Shown here one piece after another: positions 1 through 14,533 of a stretch of DNA of 64,000 nucleotides. The position numbers and the translations under genes are program-made. Origin of the DNA: Rotaria sordida (Eukaryota > Rotifera > Eurotatoria > Philodinida > Philodinidae); contig CAJNOL010000981.1 in assembly GCA_905250125.1 (NCBI GenBank), forward strand, positions 23,713-87,712, given 5' to 3'. Within the stretch, counting starts at the first letter, position 1. Every line of letters starts with the position of its first letter. The notes beneath the pieces were generated by a model that made no database searches, was not told where the DNA came from, and saw only the letters and a program-made list of their open reading frames with translations.

Positions 1-22
1 TTAATTTGATATATTCTATTAG

Positions 23-3000
23 CGAATGGCTTTACGTGTGGATTTATTTCATGAGTCATATCGTTTATCATTATATGCACCATTCTGGATTGTTAATCAT
101 ACCAATCTTAAACTTGAATTTCAAGTTTGTATTTGTATTTATTCTTTTGTTTTTTTCGTTTAATAATTACAAATAATTTTATATTTAGATCGGTAACGAT
201 AGAATATTGATTAAAAATATTGAAAATTCATTCCTTGTCTGCCCGGAAAAATATACAAATGATACCAGTGAAAAAGTATAATGTCAATTGAATAAGTCTA
301 ACTTATTTTTCTCGATTTATTTCTTAGGGTCAAATTCGATTGTATGGTGTAACACAAAATGATTCAATGAAATATTGGTCAGAAGAATTTTCACTTCATG
401 TTATCAAAAGTATTGGAATGGCTAACTGTAAAGGACCCAATGATAAAACATATATGGTGATTGATTTTTTAATATAGAAAAGAAAAAAAAAACGAGTTTC
501 ACAACTATATTTTCTAGCTTAAAAAAAATGCGAAAGTTTATAGTTCTTTAAAATGTTTGATCATAACTTAAAATTCGACATGTTAGCATCACCAATTCAT
601 ATTAATTACTTTTCCTAGTAAAAAATGAATTTGTTTTTTCGTTGTTGACTGATTCATTGAAAATTAATATTGAAGAAATTGCAACTAAATCAATCGAATT
701 TAGAATATTGTTTTTCTAAATAACGAATGATAATTTTCACTAAATTATTGAAGAATTAAAATAAAAATTTCCAACAAAGTCTTCCAATATTAATCATTTT
801 TGAGTTAGGACTAGGGATGTACGGAATCAAAACAAAAAATTGATTCCGTATGTCTCTAATCCAGACAATGTGCATCATATAGTGCCTAATGAATTATGAA
901 TATACGGACAATAGCTTATACTGTTAGCTTATAACTGCTTTTTTATTGTATTTTTTAAATCAAAGCCGTGGTTCTCTTCACGAACATGGGGAAAAATTGA
1001 TTTTCGAATTTCAACTTAATATTTTGCATAAACATAGACCTTAAATTTAATAATTAATTGTGAAAATTCGTCATTCCCATCTTAAGATATGGCTATGATA
1101 ATAGCGTATCTTTTATATCATTCTAATAGATTCAATATTATTATTTCATGATAGGAACAAATTAAAAGACGTAAAGTTTTTACAAGAAACTATTCTGGTT
1201 AAGATCTATCTCTATGTAAAATTTCAAAAATTAATTTTTCAAGTATTCCTGAGAATATGTTAGATTAAATTTCGATATTTATTGTAGTATATATATAAGT
1301 TAAAATTAAATAAATTCTCTTGTATAGATTTGTGTTGATATAACAACAAGTTCATTTGGTTTAACAAAAATTGTTACATTATCACCAGCTATGGTTATTA
1401 TTAATCAAACTTCAGTATGATGATTTGATTCTTTATTCTATGAAAAAATCTTTTTATCTCTTCTTTAGATTCCTATTGAAATTGTTGAAACTTTAAGGGA
1501 TAAAGAACAAAGTCAATGGATTTTCGTGGAATGTGATGAAGTATATATAATTCTATAGAAATATAAACATATTTTATCATTGATGTATACCTATAGGTTA
1601 TTCCATTTTGGCCACAAAATGCCAAAGAAGGTTTAATGCGTGTTCGTTATGCACATAATCAAAAGACATCGAAAGCATTTTCAATGAATAAAAAACATCA
1701 TACATTACTGTATATGAATGATACAGAACGTTTAGTTATATTTGTAGAAGTTATTGCCACGGATTTTGATGGTGTTCGAGTGATATTTAGTGATTATAAA
1801 CAAGTTGATGCACCCGTATTACTTATCAATCATACAGATGATCAATTAATTTCATTTGTTCAAAAGGATGATATGTAAGTCAACTTTCTTTTTTCTTTCG
1901 AATATTGCAATACTAAAAGATTTTGTTTTTAATTATAGGAAAATTCAATATTTAGTACCACAATATTTTGTCTATTATACATGGATGGATCCATTAAAAC
2001 CACGTGAAATGATTATTACTTGCAATGACAAATCAAAAACGATTGAACTTAATGTAAGTTAGCACTTTTCTTTGCAGCAGAATTTCATGAATTTGTTTTG
2101 TAGAACTTATAATTATATATTATGATTCCTTTTTTTTTGTATAGCCTCATCGTGGTGATCTTGATATAAATGAAAATTATCATACTGTCAAGTATATTGT
2201 ATTCATTGATGGTGTTCAAACTGTATTACTTTTCTCATGTGATGAACAAATTATTGAAGCTACATTAAATGTAAGTATTTAAATGTATTATAATGAATAA
2301 AATTTCTTGAAATAGTTCTTCTAAAATAATTCAATGTTATAAACGTTTACTGTGAATCATTAACTATGTAATTCTTCGTTATTAAAAAATAAATATAAAC
2401 GACTTTTTTTTCCTCGTCTTATTATTTCAGAATTAGTATTAAAATTAAATCAAATGCTTTAGTATTATATTACATTAGAATTTATTAATGTTAACATATT
2501 AGCAATATTTTTGAATTCTAATACATAAACTACTTGTCATTAGATTTCGAACAATTTAAGCTTACATGGAAGGTACCTCAGTGTATTTCAACTTTATCTT
2601 CTGGCTAAAATTAGATTTTAGCGAGATTAGGAAAACTCTAAAATAATTCATGTTTATGACTGTTCGTTCTTGAGATATTTAATAATAGCATTTCAATTAG
2701 AGAGCTGTGGATCCAGGACGAGTTTTAGAAGTTTAACTTTTCTCGGATCCGTGTTCATAGAAATGTGGACCGCAGCTCCCGAATTTCGATTTTAACTAAA
2801 AATATGAGATCGAAATAACATTGTCAAATTAGTTAACATTCGTTTATTCTCAAATTCGTTCAATACAGATGGCCTATTAATAAATATCTAGAGATCCATC
2901 ATAGAAATTTTCAATATTGTGAAAGTTTGTTTTTTATTCAGTTTGTTTCTATATAATGAAGAGAGACTAACATTAAACTATCTGTTTTTTTTTCCTATTT

Positions 3001-6000
3001 GACTTAAGTGTTGCATCATTTTAATTTTTTTTAGTATATTAAAGAAACTGTTAGAGACTTGAACTATTTATTATCATAGCTTTGAAATTTTATAATTCAA
3101 TAGAGTTAAAAATTTTAAAGTGGAATAATTCAAAGATTCTGGTAATGTGATTTGTTTGACATATTTTCATTTTCAAGTTATTAAGATAATATATAGATAA
3201 TAAATTGAAAAAAATGAAAAACCAAAATGAAATCCTATTCCGTCATAGCGTTTACTATATCTCGGAATCTTATTTTCACTGAAACCCACTTATAGTCACA
3301 AGATAAAGTTGAAAGATCAATGTCAGTTGTGGTACTTCTTCATTGAGCTTAAACTACATTAGAATTAAAAATAATCGAGCCTGTCCATATAACGGTCCAC
3401 CTGTTAGTGAACGTCAGTATGAGTTTTCGGTGAATCATTCACTGAAATTGCACATCTATAATCTAACAGGAATGCGAAAGTATAAGAGTAAGAATTTTGG
3501 ACCTTTCTCTCCTCACAAACTGTATATCAATATCGTCTTGTTATAATGTATGAACTACATTTTTTTTACTGCATTTTTGAAGGACTAAGTAAAAGGATGG
3601 CAGAAAAAATATGTTCCAAGGTAGATCGAATAAAATAATCTCCCTACAATTAGCAAAAGCAACTACATCGTGTGCTATATTTTAATCCTATAGGAATTGC
3701 ACTAACAGCTTTTTATTATGAAAGTCTATTGCTTTGATCACTGTCTGAAAAATTTACGAGAGAACATATTCAACTATCGAACACCATTCGACTTCACATT
3801 ATGGTTACGAGTAGGTCTTGATAAAACTAAGAAAACCTTAAAAGGATTTGAGCCTATAGCCTACTATTGAAGTGTCATAGTCATTTAAATGAAAGTTTTA
3901 TTGAGGGCAGGGCATTTTCAAAGAATCCCAAAACAAACATGATTTTCTCGAGATATTCAATATCTACAAACACAGCGGTTTATCCAAGATTACCCTAATG
4001 ACCTTTAAACACACCTATAGGCATAATTTCAACTGAATCCTCTTTTTTTTTAGATTTCCAGAAATGACTTGCTCTCAGTAAGAATTTCATTAAAACGGTC
4101 ATAACTTTTCAATAGTAGATAATGAGCTAAAAATCCTTTTAAGTTTTTCTTAGTCTCACCGAGACTTACTCGTAGTCATAATGTAAAGTCGAACGGCATC
4201 TGACAGTTGGATATGTTTCCTCTTTAGTATATTTCAACAATAAATAAACAAGAAAATCAAATTATCGAAGAGTATTTGACCAGTAAATTAACTTAGATAG
4301 AAAAGAATTAAATACTTCACGAAGATTTATTTTTAAATAATTTTTTTTTGTTTGAATTTATCCGACATAGATACCATCTTCAACTCAATCTATATGTCGA
4401 CGTCTTCAACTTGGCATGCCTAATGTTGGTCTATCAATTGTAAATGATATTAGACGAGAAGAACTTCTTTATATGAGTTTAAAAAAATCAAAACTTATTT
4501 GGGTTCAAATAAAAAAATCTGGAATGAAACCATTTTCACATGATATACATACACAATTAGAAGAATTGTATAGAATAAACCTACAATTAATAGAAACAAA
4601 TCCAAATGATGAAACTCTTCGTCAAACGAAATATCATATGGGTGACTATCGTGTATGTTTCTTGTTTTGTATTATTATTTTATTTTTATGAATTTCTTTT
4701 CTTCAATTTTTAATAGGAAGTTACTTTTTATGAAAATACTGCTAAATTAGTCAATCAAAAAGGTGAACATAAATTAGCTAAACGACAATCACTTAATGGA
4801 TTATGGATTGAATATACATGGTCAATGACTAATGCAGCATTTTATGCTTGTATTAATCATATTCAAATTGATAATCAACTAGAATATACTAATTTTCCAA
4901 GTATTCTTTATCCAATATTATCTAAAACAGCAGATTCTGATATTAGTAATAGATTATAATTATAAAAAAAAAAGATACTATAAAATTAAATACTCACTTG
5001 TTTTTATTTATTCTAGCTGAAAAACCATTTATTGAATTGAGTATTTACGAATCGAAAGCATCACAATCAAATATAATGCATTTTCAGTAAGTTATTTATT
5101 TTAAATAAATATTCAAACATATTAATTAATGATTTAGATATTGTAAATTACTTATTCAAGAATTTGTACTTCAAATTGATCAAGGTTTAATTTTAGCTAT
5201 TCTTGCTTTTCTTAGACAAGAAAAGGTTTGTTTTACTTTCTACAAGATTAATTATTCTTTTGTGGATCTGATGTACATACGAAATGAATCTTTAAAAAAA
5301 AAAAGGAGATTCTCCTATTAGAAAAACAAGATTTGAATAAAAACTAATATGATATTTCAAATCAGCATATAAAATTGACTGAACTTATATATATATTTCC
5401 AAGATTTTTTCAATCTTTGTCTTTTTGTCGAAAAGTTCATTCTTGACCTCTGAGGATTAGATCAAAAAATGATTTCATGATAATTGTATTTTTATTGTTT
5501 ATTCATCGGCTATTTGAAGCTATGATGAAATTCATTTTTTTTATCCAATCCTGAAGGAGACCGAAGTCAATTTTTAAAATCTCTGAAATACACGTAAATG
5601 TCCACTCAGTTTTGGATGCTAATTGAGAATATCATATTAGTTTTTATTTAAATTGTAGTTTTATAATCGAAATCTACTAAATATCAGGGAAAAAAAATAT
5701 ATCTCGCGAATAGCCTCTTTGAGATTTCTTTGTATGACCAGTGTTTTTTCCGTGATAATTTTATACGATTTGAAAGCCGTTGAAAAGCGCTATTGAGCCG
5801 TATGAATATTAATCTGGTTGATCTTCAAATTAAACACAGCAGAAACAATTGTTATAAGTCTAATTCTACCAAGCATCACTTTCGGATACCTTGAATGAGA
5901 ATTTAATATCACAGAAATTATATTTATGTAGAGAGTCGATTTCATCAGTTATCGTGCCTCACCTTTTCTTTCAATAAAATGAAAGACTGACTGATATATT

Positions 6001-8790
6001 TTCTAATTAAATATTATTACAGAATACAACAACACCGATGATCAATATGGATACTGATTTAGAGTATACTCACAATTCACTTCGAGCTATTATTAAAGTA
6101 CAAACTGATACTCCAGCGGGTGAAACACAAATGTACTTTGACAATATTCACTTATCACCACTTAAAGTATCTATTTAAAATTCATATAGATTTTTTATTT
6201 TTGTTTAATTTCATTTTTCCTTCATACGATAGATTCATGTTAGTTTTTCAATGCATGGATTAAAATCGAATGATGAATTATTTGCTGAATATCCACTTGT
6301 TAGATTTCTTTTACGAACATTGAATGTCGGCGAAGTGAAAAATGTTATTCTCAGGTAAAAATCTTGTTTAGTACAAGTCCATTGAATTTACTTTTCTTGC
6401 ATGAACAATTAGATTGGGTTTCTATGAAAGATCATTTGATCGATTTACTGTAACTAAATTAACAAATGAAGTATCAGCACATTATCAAAATCAATTTTTT
6501 AAACAAATTCATGTTCTTATACTCGGTTTGGATGTATTAGGTAATCCACTTGGTATCATTCGAGGTATAGCTGAAGGAGTAGAATCATTATTTTATGAAC
6601 CATACAAAGTTAGTTTCATTTATTCTTATTTTTTTATTTTGTTTATTATTTAATTCAAATTATTTAGGGTGCAATCGAAGGTCCATTGGAATTTGCCGAA
6701 GGTATGGCTACTGGTGTTTTAACATTGGTTGGCTCAACTGCTGGTACTGCTGCTGGTGCAGCTTCAAGAATAACTGGTGTAATTGGACAAAGTTTAGCAA
6801 AACTTACATTTGATGAAGAATACAAAGCTTCACGTATTCGTCGTAGAGAACCAGCAGCCCATGCCATTACGGATATTGCTGCCGGTGGAAAAAATGTAGT
6901 CATGGTAAAACATAGTTGAGATATAGATTGACCAATATTTTTGCGCAAAATGAATTTTTTTTTCTGTTGTGAGTGTGTACTCTAGCCTTCTCATCATTTA
7001 AACAGTTACACACGTACCCATCCTATCTTAAAATATTGATCTATATTTAATCTATATCAATAGGGATTTGTCAATGGTGTAACTGGTGTCGTTAAAAAAC
7101 CAGTAGCTGGCGCAGCACGAAGTGGTGCATCAGGTTTTGTCAAAGGTTTAGGAAAAGGTTTAATAGGTCTCGTAGCACAACCCGCTTCTGGTATTGTTGA
7201 TTTCGCTAGTACTTCACTTGATGTAGTTAAACGGTACAATAAGAAATGACAGTTATATTGAACAATGATTTTTTTTTCTTTTTTCTTGTAGTGCGGCTAC
7301 ACAAGAACAAATTGTTCGCCGTGTTCGATATCCACGACATGTTGGTCGTGATGGTCTTGTTCGTCCATATATCCCTCATGAAGCAATGGGTTTATATATT
7401 TTAAATGTAAAATAAAAAAAAATTCTATGTTGTCTTTCTTTTATCAGTTTTCTCTTCTAATTTCAGCGACTTGAAGATAGACGATATGCAAAGACGGATA
7501 CATATGTTGCTCATATTACATGTTCAGAAAGTCCAATGAGTTGGCTCATGGCTACTTCAAAGTAAAATTCTTCTGTTTTTTTTTTCAAGATTTCTGCGAA
7601 ATTTGTTCTTTTTTTTTTATGTTAGACGTATTTTATTTGTTACAGAAATTTCAATTCTTGGTACTTATGAGGTTGATTGGACAATAAGTTATGTAGAATT
7701 ATATGAAATACCCACTATCATACGTGATAAAAATAAAATTCAAATTTTAGTTAAAGTAAGGAAATAAGATAGTATAATGAAATAGAATTTTATGTGTTGA
7801 TTTCTTATTATCAAATGAACTTTGTAAAAAAGAAAACCTAAAGATTGAAATAAAAGGTACCCCCCCATTACGTGACTAAAAATTTTTGTGGCTATTCTAT
7901 AGTCTGAAGTAGTATCTATCTACTGAGGACATTCTTAAGATCCAAAAGTTGTTTTAAGACGTTAAAAAATTCGAGAAGAAACCAAATTTACGTAACAATA
8001 ATAGCAAATCTCGTTTTTTCTTAAGCCAAATTTTTCATGAAAAAAAAGTGTAGAAACACTCTTGTTTCTTCGACTTAGTACGACTAAGCTAACTGAAACT
8101 TTTTTCACATATATTATGCATCTTTCATGATGTGTATTGTTTTTTGTTTTGAAAAAATATTGTTCTGTTGATTTTTGGTAGCTCTTACAAAAATAGCACT
8201 ATTCAAAAAATCATTTGTTTTTAGTGTGTATCTTCAATATTTGGACATTTTTATTTGAAGGACAAAAAATAAAAAGATATCGACTGCAAATTCTGTCTAG
8301 TATCTGTAAAAGAAGTATTCAGTTCGGTCGAAAATAGTATCTTGGAAAAAAGAGAAGTTATTTGTCGTCATTCTGAGCTCAGCATTGCATAGAAGATAAC
8401 ATCCGGAAACTTTGAATCTATGACAACTTTCGCTCTATTTACTGCCATGAAAATTTTAAATTTGTTTGATGAGTCGTTCTTTGGAAGACTCGGAAGGGAG
8501 AGCACTCTTGAGAAAATCTTTTATGTGAAAAACTTTTTGACAAATCCTTAATTGAAGATTATTTTGCAAATGTAAATATAAATCCACTTTTCTAATTTTT
8601 AATAAAAGCCTCAAAATACTGGTGGGTCTGATGGAAATCGACCATCTGGAAAATTGGTTAAATATCGAAATATTGATGAAGCTCGTGTAAGTTCTTTAAT
8701 TCAATTTTCTTATCATATGTTCACTTTTTGCGTTCATTATAGTACTTTGTTGACAAAACTACAAATGCAATGCATTCAATTGGACTATAA
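23..8790 (+). CDS. VPS13: VPS13A/C-like bridge lipid-transfer protein, 3' part (5' end outside window)
   Basis: This is the C-terminal part of a VPS13-family protein, which moves lipids in bulk between membranes at organelle contact sites. Exons read in one continuous frame: 23-124, 189-275, 328-456, 1328-1414, 1469-1540, 1597-1874, 1939-2053, 2145-2270, 4371-4652, 4717-4945, 5017-5086, 5138-5225, 6023-6166, 6233-6354, 6413-6608, 6668-6904, 7064-7233, 7292-7406, 7467-7561, 7626-7755, 8609-8686 and 8743-8790 (stop TAA). The first exons carry the SHR-BD/VAB-type segment ([29 protein letters not shown]). Exons from 6413 carry the very conserved C-terminal block ([26 protein letters not shown], then glycine/alanine-rich helices, [17 protein letters not shown]). 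The last exons fit the PH-like end. All junctions are GT-AG and in phase, so the copy looks functional. VPS13A and VPS13C cannot be told apart here. Three introns of 0.8-2.1 kb hold repeats. Confidence 0.93.
905..1290. repeat. MITE-like element in a VPS13 intron, related to the one at 60941
   Basis: Its left part (around 990-1040) resembles 61000-61050, and its right part (around 1195-1255) resembles 61215-61280. Both copies share motifs such as TTGATTTTCGAATTTCAACTTA on one side and GGTTAAGATCTATCTCTATG on the other. The two ends are roughly inverted relative to each other. Edges are approximate. Confidence 0.5.
2571..3340. repeat. Possible inverted-repeat element in the long VPS13 intron
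   Basis: The sequence from AGGTACCTCAGTG through TTTCAACTTTATCTT (2571-2606) recurs inverted at 3285-3340, ending GGTACTTCTT. The ends match imperfectly and the middle is not resolved. It sits wholly inside the 2271-4370 intron. Confidence 0.4.
3763..4219. repeat. Foldback (long inverted repeat) element in the long VPS13 intron
   Basis: The arm from about 3763 to 3890 (containing ATTCGACTTCACATTATG and ACTAAGAAAACCTTAAAAGG) recurs in reverse complement at about 4085-4219. The arms differ by scattered substitutions, with a spacer of roughly 190 bp. I see no coding capacity. It is probably a non-autonomous DNA transposon. Confidence 0.6.
7856..8505 (-). repeat. Dispersed repeat copy A (same family as 22878 and 50318)
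   Basis: It lies inside the last long VPS13 intron. In reverse complement it follows the copy at 50318-51054 through several blocks: the ACTCATCAAA block, the GTTGTCATAGA block, the CAGATACTAGACA block and the end near GGTACC. It is AT-rich with no open reading frame of note. It is most likely a non-autonomous element. Confidence 0.6.
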
Positions 8791-11700
8791 TTAATCATAT
8801 TTATTCTCTCTTTCAATTTATCATATTCTTGAATTATACATCTAGTTCATCTTTTTATTTTTTTTATAAAGTCTTGATTTTTATATATTCTATTCGCCTA
8901 TGATCGAGAAGGAAATAGTGGAGACGTTAGGCTTGAAATCTGCTGATTGCCTTCGTCTAAAATTGCATTATGATTTATTTTTTACTAATTTTTTTGATCA
9001 ATAAACATACGTTTTTTTTAATATTCTTCAAATTGATGTGGGAATTTTCGGACTTCTATTTTGGAAAAAACTAACGTATGAGCCGAAGGTTCTAAAGATA
9101 AAGTGTTTGTTCATTTTTCACCATCTTGAAAGTGTTTTTGATGAGTTAGAGCTAGAATTTTGTTCACTTTCGTAATATGAGCTTCAAAATTTGTATTCAT
9201 TTTTGTTTGACACTAGCGAGACAATCAACGAAAGTTTGAATGAAGCATGTGGACAGACGTTTCTGAGACAAATCTTTTCACATTCTGCTCCGCTTAAAAG
9301 TATCTTAGACAGACCAAAAACTATGAATGATGATTAGAATTTTATGTTCTCTTTAAATATCGGTTTAGAAATATTGTGTTCCTTTTTGTTCAAAAATAGT
9401 GAGAGAATCAGTGTTAAAAATTGACGAAGTCAGCCGTGTAATCGATTGTAGCTTTTAACTCAAGTGAAACTATAGACACCTTGTCAAACGCTCTGTCTTA
9501 CGCAAAACATTTTGTTTTTGATCAAAAAGTTGATTTTTCAAAACGACAATTTCAGAAAAATGAAAATTGAAATGGTACGTCAGAATCGGGATAGTGAAAC
9601 TACAACAATGTTCAAACTAATTTTTTCGACTATTCAGAGATAATCGCATTAGTCTTAAACAAAACTTGATACAAACAATTTCTTAGCCTACAATTCGAAA
9701 AAAACACAAAATTCTGGCTCTAATTCAATCGTTCTTGACCAATCGAAAATACTTTTAAGGACACCGAATATAAACAATTTTTTTTGTCGCAAAACTTTCA
9801 GCCTGTCGATTATATGTTAAACACAAAATTTCTATTTTACTATTTCTTGAATTACAGATAAATTTCGAATTTTCAAAATCAAAACATATCTAAGAATACT
9901 AATTAAACAAAGCCTCATATATATTGAAAAGATTAGATGCTTTGAATTTTGGAAAATTATTGTTTGTCTCAGAAGAGCGTAATGAAAATGCATTTTTTTT
10001 TTGGAATAATCTATATTATTGAGTTAATTAAATTTTGATATTAGCAAGTATTGAAGTTAAAAATTATAATTATCGACGAAGTTATATCTCACACGTTCAT
10101 CACCTTAATTAAAATCATTTGTTTATAAACTACTTCCAAAAAGAGAAGATTCCCTACCGTATTAGAAGTCCTAGTACTTCTATTAGGTCTAGATAATATC
10201 ACTTTTTCAAGCAAAGCTTCGTAGATACTATTAAATTAGTCTTAGTCAAGCGCTGTCTTGCGTATAGAAAATGTTTCTCCAGACATCAAATACTCATGAT
10301 TAAGAATAATCTCTAGAAATCATTTTCATTTTTCGTCGACGTTTAAGATAATGGTGACTATCTATTCTGTAACTGTCACTTTGTCTAGGAATATATATTT
10401 TCTCTTCGATAATAGTCACATCGCGAAATGAAAAAAAGGTTTCAGAATATAGGCTTCTTTACTAGTTTTGAAGCAGCCAGAGGTTATGGTATGTGTTGTT
10501 TATCTTCTTTCATTTGAATAGGTATGAATCTGAAAAATTTTCAACAGACTACAAAACTTTGCCTTTGTTTCATTAAAGTCCTATATCATTGCTCCGGTCT
10601 CGATATATGTAAATTGGATGAATGTTGCTGTACAATTCATGCAGTTATATTACGTCAAAATTTTTTGAATTTTTCTTTAATACTTTTATTTTTGGTTTAT
10701 TGGATAATCATTTAAAATAGGCTCCTACGGTGAAAATCTATAAGAACGACTTTCGATTTTAAAAGATTTCTTCGGAAATCATCATGAGTTTCTAGAGTTC
10801 TCTAACGGAAAGGCTAATACCTAAAACCATAAGAAAATTATAAGCGCTACTGCAGTAACGGTTCCTTATCATAGTCGAACATGTAGCTACAAGGCTACTT
10901 GATAACACTCGGTCCATGTCGTAAAAATGGCTCATAAACAACGAAAAACGACTGTCGTTACAATGATCGTTTACATACCAGCGGAAATAACTTTCGTTAC
11001 GGCCACCGTTCTTTTGCCGTTTCGCACTAGTTTTTATCATTTGAACATAAGTGTCTTAAAATCATCATTAGACACTTTCTGATAGTCTATAACCAATTGA
11101 TCATTGTCTACTAAAAAAAATTAATAATATATTTTTATTCGGATTCCTTTCGCCGTCTAGTTCAATAGTAAATATTTTACTTAAATAAACCAATTTTGTT
11201 TCTTGTGTTTACGGAAGGTGAGAAGGAGAGAAAAAAAAATCGTATTCCTCTTCACTGAGGAGATATTTATGCGAATATAATGACAAATGACCGTTAACAA
11301 CTGTCGTAATGCTCGTTCAAGGGCACTAGATAAACAGAGTCGTAAACGAGAAAAGAAAAGGTGTAAATAAGACACTATACGGCGAGAATGTGTTTCTGAT
11401 ACTATTCATCGTTACTCGCCGGAAACCACCTTAAACGGCATCGTTTACATTTCGAGGAAAAACGACCCGTAATCCAAACTGACGGAAAACGGTGAAAAAC
11501 GGTGGTTATTTTTCATCGTTTAGGGCAGGAATCATGCATTTCAGACAGTCGGAATGATCGACCGAGGTAGATGAATTTTTAATTGGCACATAATATAATT
11601 ATATTTTATGCTCGTGTGAGAAAGTTCCTCACGTAAATATACAAAAAAGATGTTCGCGCGTCTTTCTAGAGATTAATTTTTGCGTAAATTGTCGACTTTC

Positions 11701-13066
11701 GAACAAATTTCTTTTCAACAATGTTCGCCCTAGTGAACTGTCGTTTTTTTTCTTCGATAGATAGATGCATTCCGTTTCGGATGAGGGAAAGAAATTTCTT
11801 ATTCAACCCTTGATATCAACATGATCATGAATTTTCTAGAAAGCATTACCTAAGATTTTGGGAACATCAAAATCAAATAAAAAGAACTCTTTTCTTCATC
11901 CGAAGTGGTAAGAAATTCTCGTTGAAATGAGAGTGTGTAGAGTGCTGTAGCTTGATGCATAAAAAAAAGTTTACACGTGAAAGACCTATTTTGCAGTATG
12001 ACTCCCGAAAATATGCTGAGCAGAAAAGTTTGAAGCCTTGAAAGTTTTTTTTTGTTATTTGTGTACTTTCATTAGTCAAGCATATCCAGAAAGTTTCACG
12101 AAAATCCATTTTGGAGAAGGTCATGAAAATATTGAATACAGCACCAAGTGAAATATTCAATTTTTTGGCTACTTCACTCTATGATGGACCGTAATATCGT
12201 TGTAATCATTAATTGAGGTTTTTTTTTTATTCAATATAAGATAATGTTGTAATCTCATTGCTTGTTCTGTTATGTACAGTTATAATAAACAATGAACAGA
12301 AGTTTTTGTACATCAGTCAGAAATTATGAAGAGGAGAAGGTAGATATGTACAACATAATCCTGGTGGGACGGGGATCGGGAATAACAGTTTCTTCATTTG
12401 AAGTGATATCGTTTATGATTATGTAAGAGTTGAGTCAAATGTTATATTCTCACAACACGCGTGGTGTAAAATTTTATACGAAAATTATTAAATAACGATC
12501 ACTTCACTAGTTGATGTTAAAATTTTGATAGTAAAATCAATCCTTTTGTTCATAAACAACAGAGACGTTAGAAATCATGCAAGATGTCTCGAGTATACTA
12601 ACACTGCTAGAAACTCATATCGACTTTTTTCGTTAGTATGTGCATTACTAAGCGTGAAATCAGAACCAAATTTTTTTTCTCAGTGAAACGAAAAATGATT
12701 GGTTCCTTTCATTACAAGGGGAGAAAGGAAAAAAAAAGGTGCATATGTATTTATTTAAAAGAGGTTAAATTTAGCAGTCGGGATTGTAAAAATAATGTTT
12801 ACGTTCAGAGTAGGGAAATGTTCATGAATAGAGATTTTATCTTAGTTCAATTTAACTTTATGATTATTATTATTGTATTCAATACACATTAATGTGTATG
12901 TACAACTAATATAATTGATGAAATCAAATAAGTTCATATGAATAAATATCTAAAAATACTTATTCAATCGATTACTTATGTAAATAAATCAAATTCATCT
13001 ATTCTCGTGCCGTGCAAAAAAGACAAAAGAAAACTTCTTATTAAATAAACAGTGATCACTACTACT
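8791..13066. other. Intergenic stretch without recognised genes
   Basis: This is about 4.3 kb between VPS13 and the next element. Only short chance open frames occur on both strands. A segment around 10780-11530 is less AT-rich and rich in CG dinucleotides (many AACG/CGTT words) than its surroundings. It shows loose internal similarity but no coding pattern I can name, and could be an old repeat. Confidence 0.5.
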
Positions 13067-13822
13067 TATAGTCCGAACAATTAAAAGTACGACTTAGAAT
13101 TTTACTTTTTTTTAATTTCATGATTATGTGTTGTTTTGTTTTTATATACTATAGACTGATATAGATTGGTCATATATTTACTATTATAATCCTATAGCCA
13201 TCCTCTACCTATACTGTATAACTTGAATTTTTATCTTTACGTATATTTGTATATATAAATTCAACTGTAGCGATTTTCAACATTTGATTTTCATTTGTAC
13301 ATTACACTTTGTTTCATATATTTTTTTTTATCGCATGTATACATGACACTGTGTGCTAATATATTGCCGGATAACTTTTAATACTACGCGGTCTTTTTTG
13401 TATTATGACATATAGAGTTGACCTGTTTGTATAGAGAGACCATAGCCACTATACCTTCAGGTGAGCTCTATATGTCATAATACAAGAAAGAAAACGTAAT
13501 ATAAAAAGTTATCCGACAATATATTAGTACACAGTGTCATGTAAACGTGCGATGAAAAGAAATATATGAGACAAAGTGTAATGTGCAAATGAAAATCAAA
13601 TGTTGAAAATCACTACAGTTGAATTTATATATATAAATATACACAAAGATAAAAATTCAGGGTATACAGTATAGGTAGAGGATAACTATAGGATTATAAT
13701 AGTAAATATATGACCAATCTATATCAGTCAATAGTATATAAAAATAAAACAAAACAACACATATACATGAAATTAAAAAAAAGAAAAATTCTAAGTCGTA
13801 CTTTTAATTGTTCGGACTATAG
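13067..13822. repeat. Foldback element with ~350-bp near-perfect arms
   Basis: The left arm, about 13067-13417, starts TATAGTCCGAACAATTAAAA. The right arm, about 13466-13822, is its reverse complement and ends CGGACTATA. The arms differ by only scattered substitutions and small indels. The loop is about 48 bp, and part of it also pairs weakly. The outer TA could be a target duplication. There is no transposase reading frame, so I read it as a non-autonomous foldback/MITE or a long-hairpin locus. Confidence 0.85.
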
Positions 13823-14533
13823 TTAACCCTTTATATGTCATTATAAAATTCTAATTTTTTAAAATCATTACGCAACTTATGTCTAGAAGTATTATAATTA
13901 TTCATTTAGATAGTAATCAAATTGTCATGACAGATATATATCTTCAAAATAGTATTTTTTTTCACTTTCTTCTACACCTTTACAAATTTTATGGTAGAAT
14001 AGACGAAGAAAAAATACTAAAAAAAAAACAGCTTCAACATAACAACCTTGAGTTTTTTGTATAGATGGTAACTGAAAAATAAATATACTTGATAGAAAAT
14101 ACTTTCAATTTATCACATGATTATACTTAACATTGAGTATTTCATCGATTTACTTTGACAATTGATAATTATTATAATATTATTATTATTATTATTAAAA
14201 GTAGACTGATGTAATTTAGTTAATAGCTATTGAATTTGTAGGTCATATTAAAACATTGAATCTGGCAATGGTTTTTTTTTTGTTGTTCTTTTTCCATAAT
14301 GATTGATTTTTTTTTTTCTTTATCATTCTATACCATCAACATGCACACCTGTTGTTGTGTCAAGTAAAACAAATATTGTTCCTTTCTCGTTCTCTTCCTA
14401 CTTATGGACGATAAAAAAAAATAAATTTCAGAAAGGAAAAAAAAACCCGATCTCATATAAAAAAATGTTGACTATTATGTCAATAAACGCTCAATAGCAA
14501 CCAACATTCTGATAGTTGCTATTTTTCGTTAAT
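13823..14533. other. Upstream region of the VASt gene; ATT microsatellite
   Basis: It is AT-rich and holds a short ATT/TTA microsatellite near 14172-14198. The start codon of the next gene follows at 14534. I could not single out a promoter element with confidence. Confidence 0.4.

Noticed and set aside
6664..6948. Minus-strand open frame of 94 codons
   Set aside because: It is the antisense shadow of a conserved VPS13 exon.
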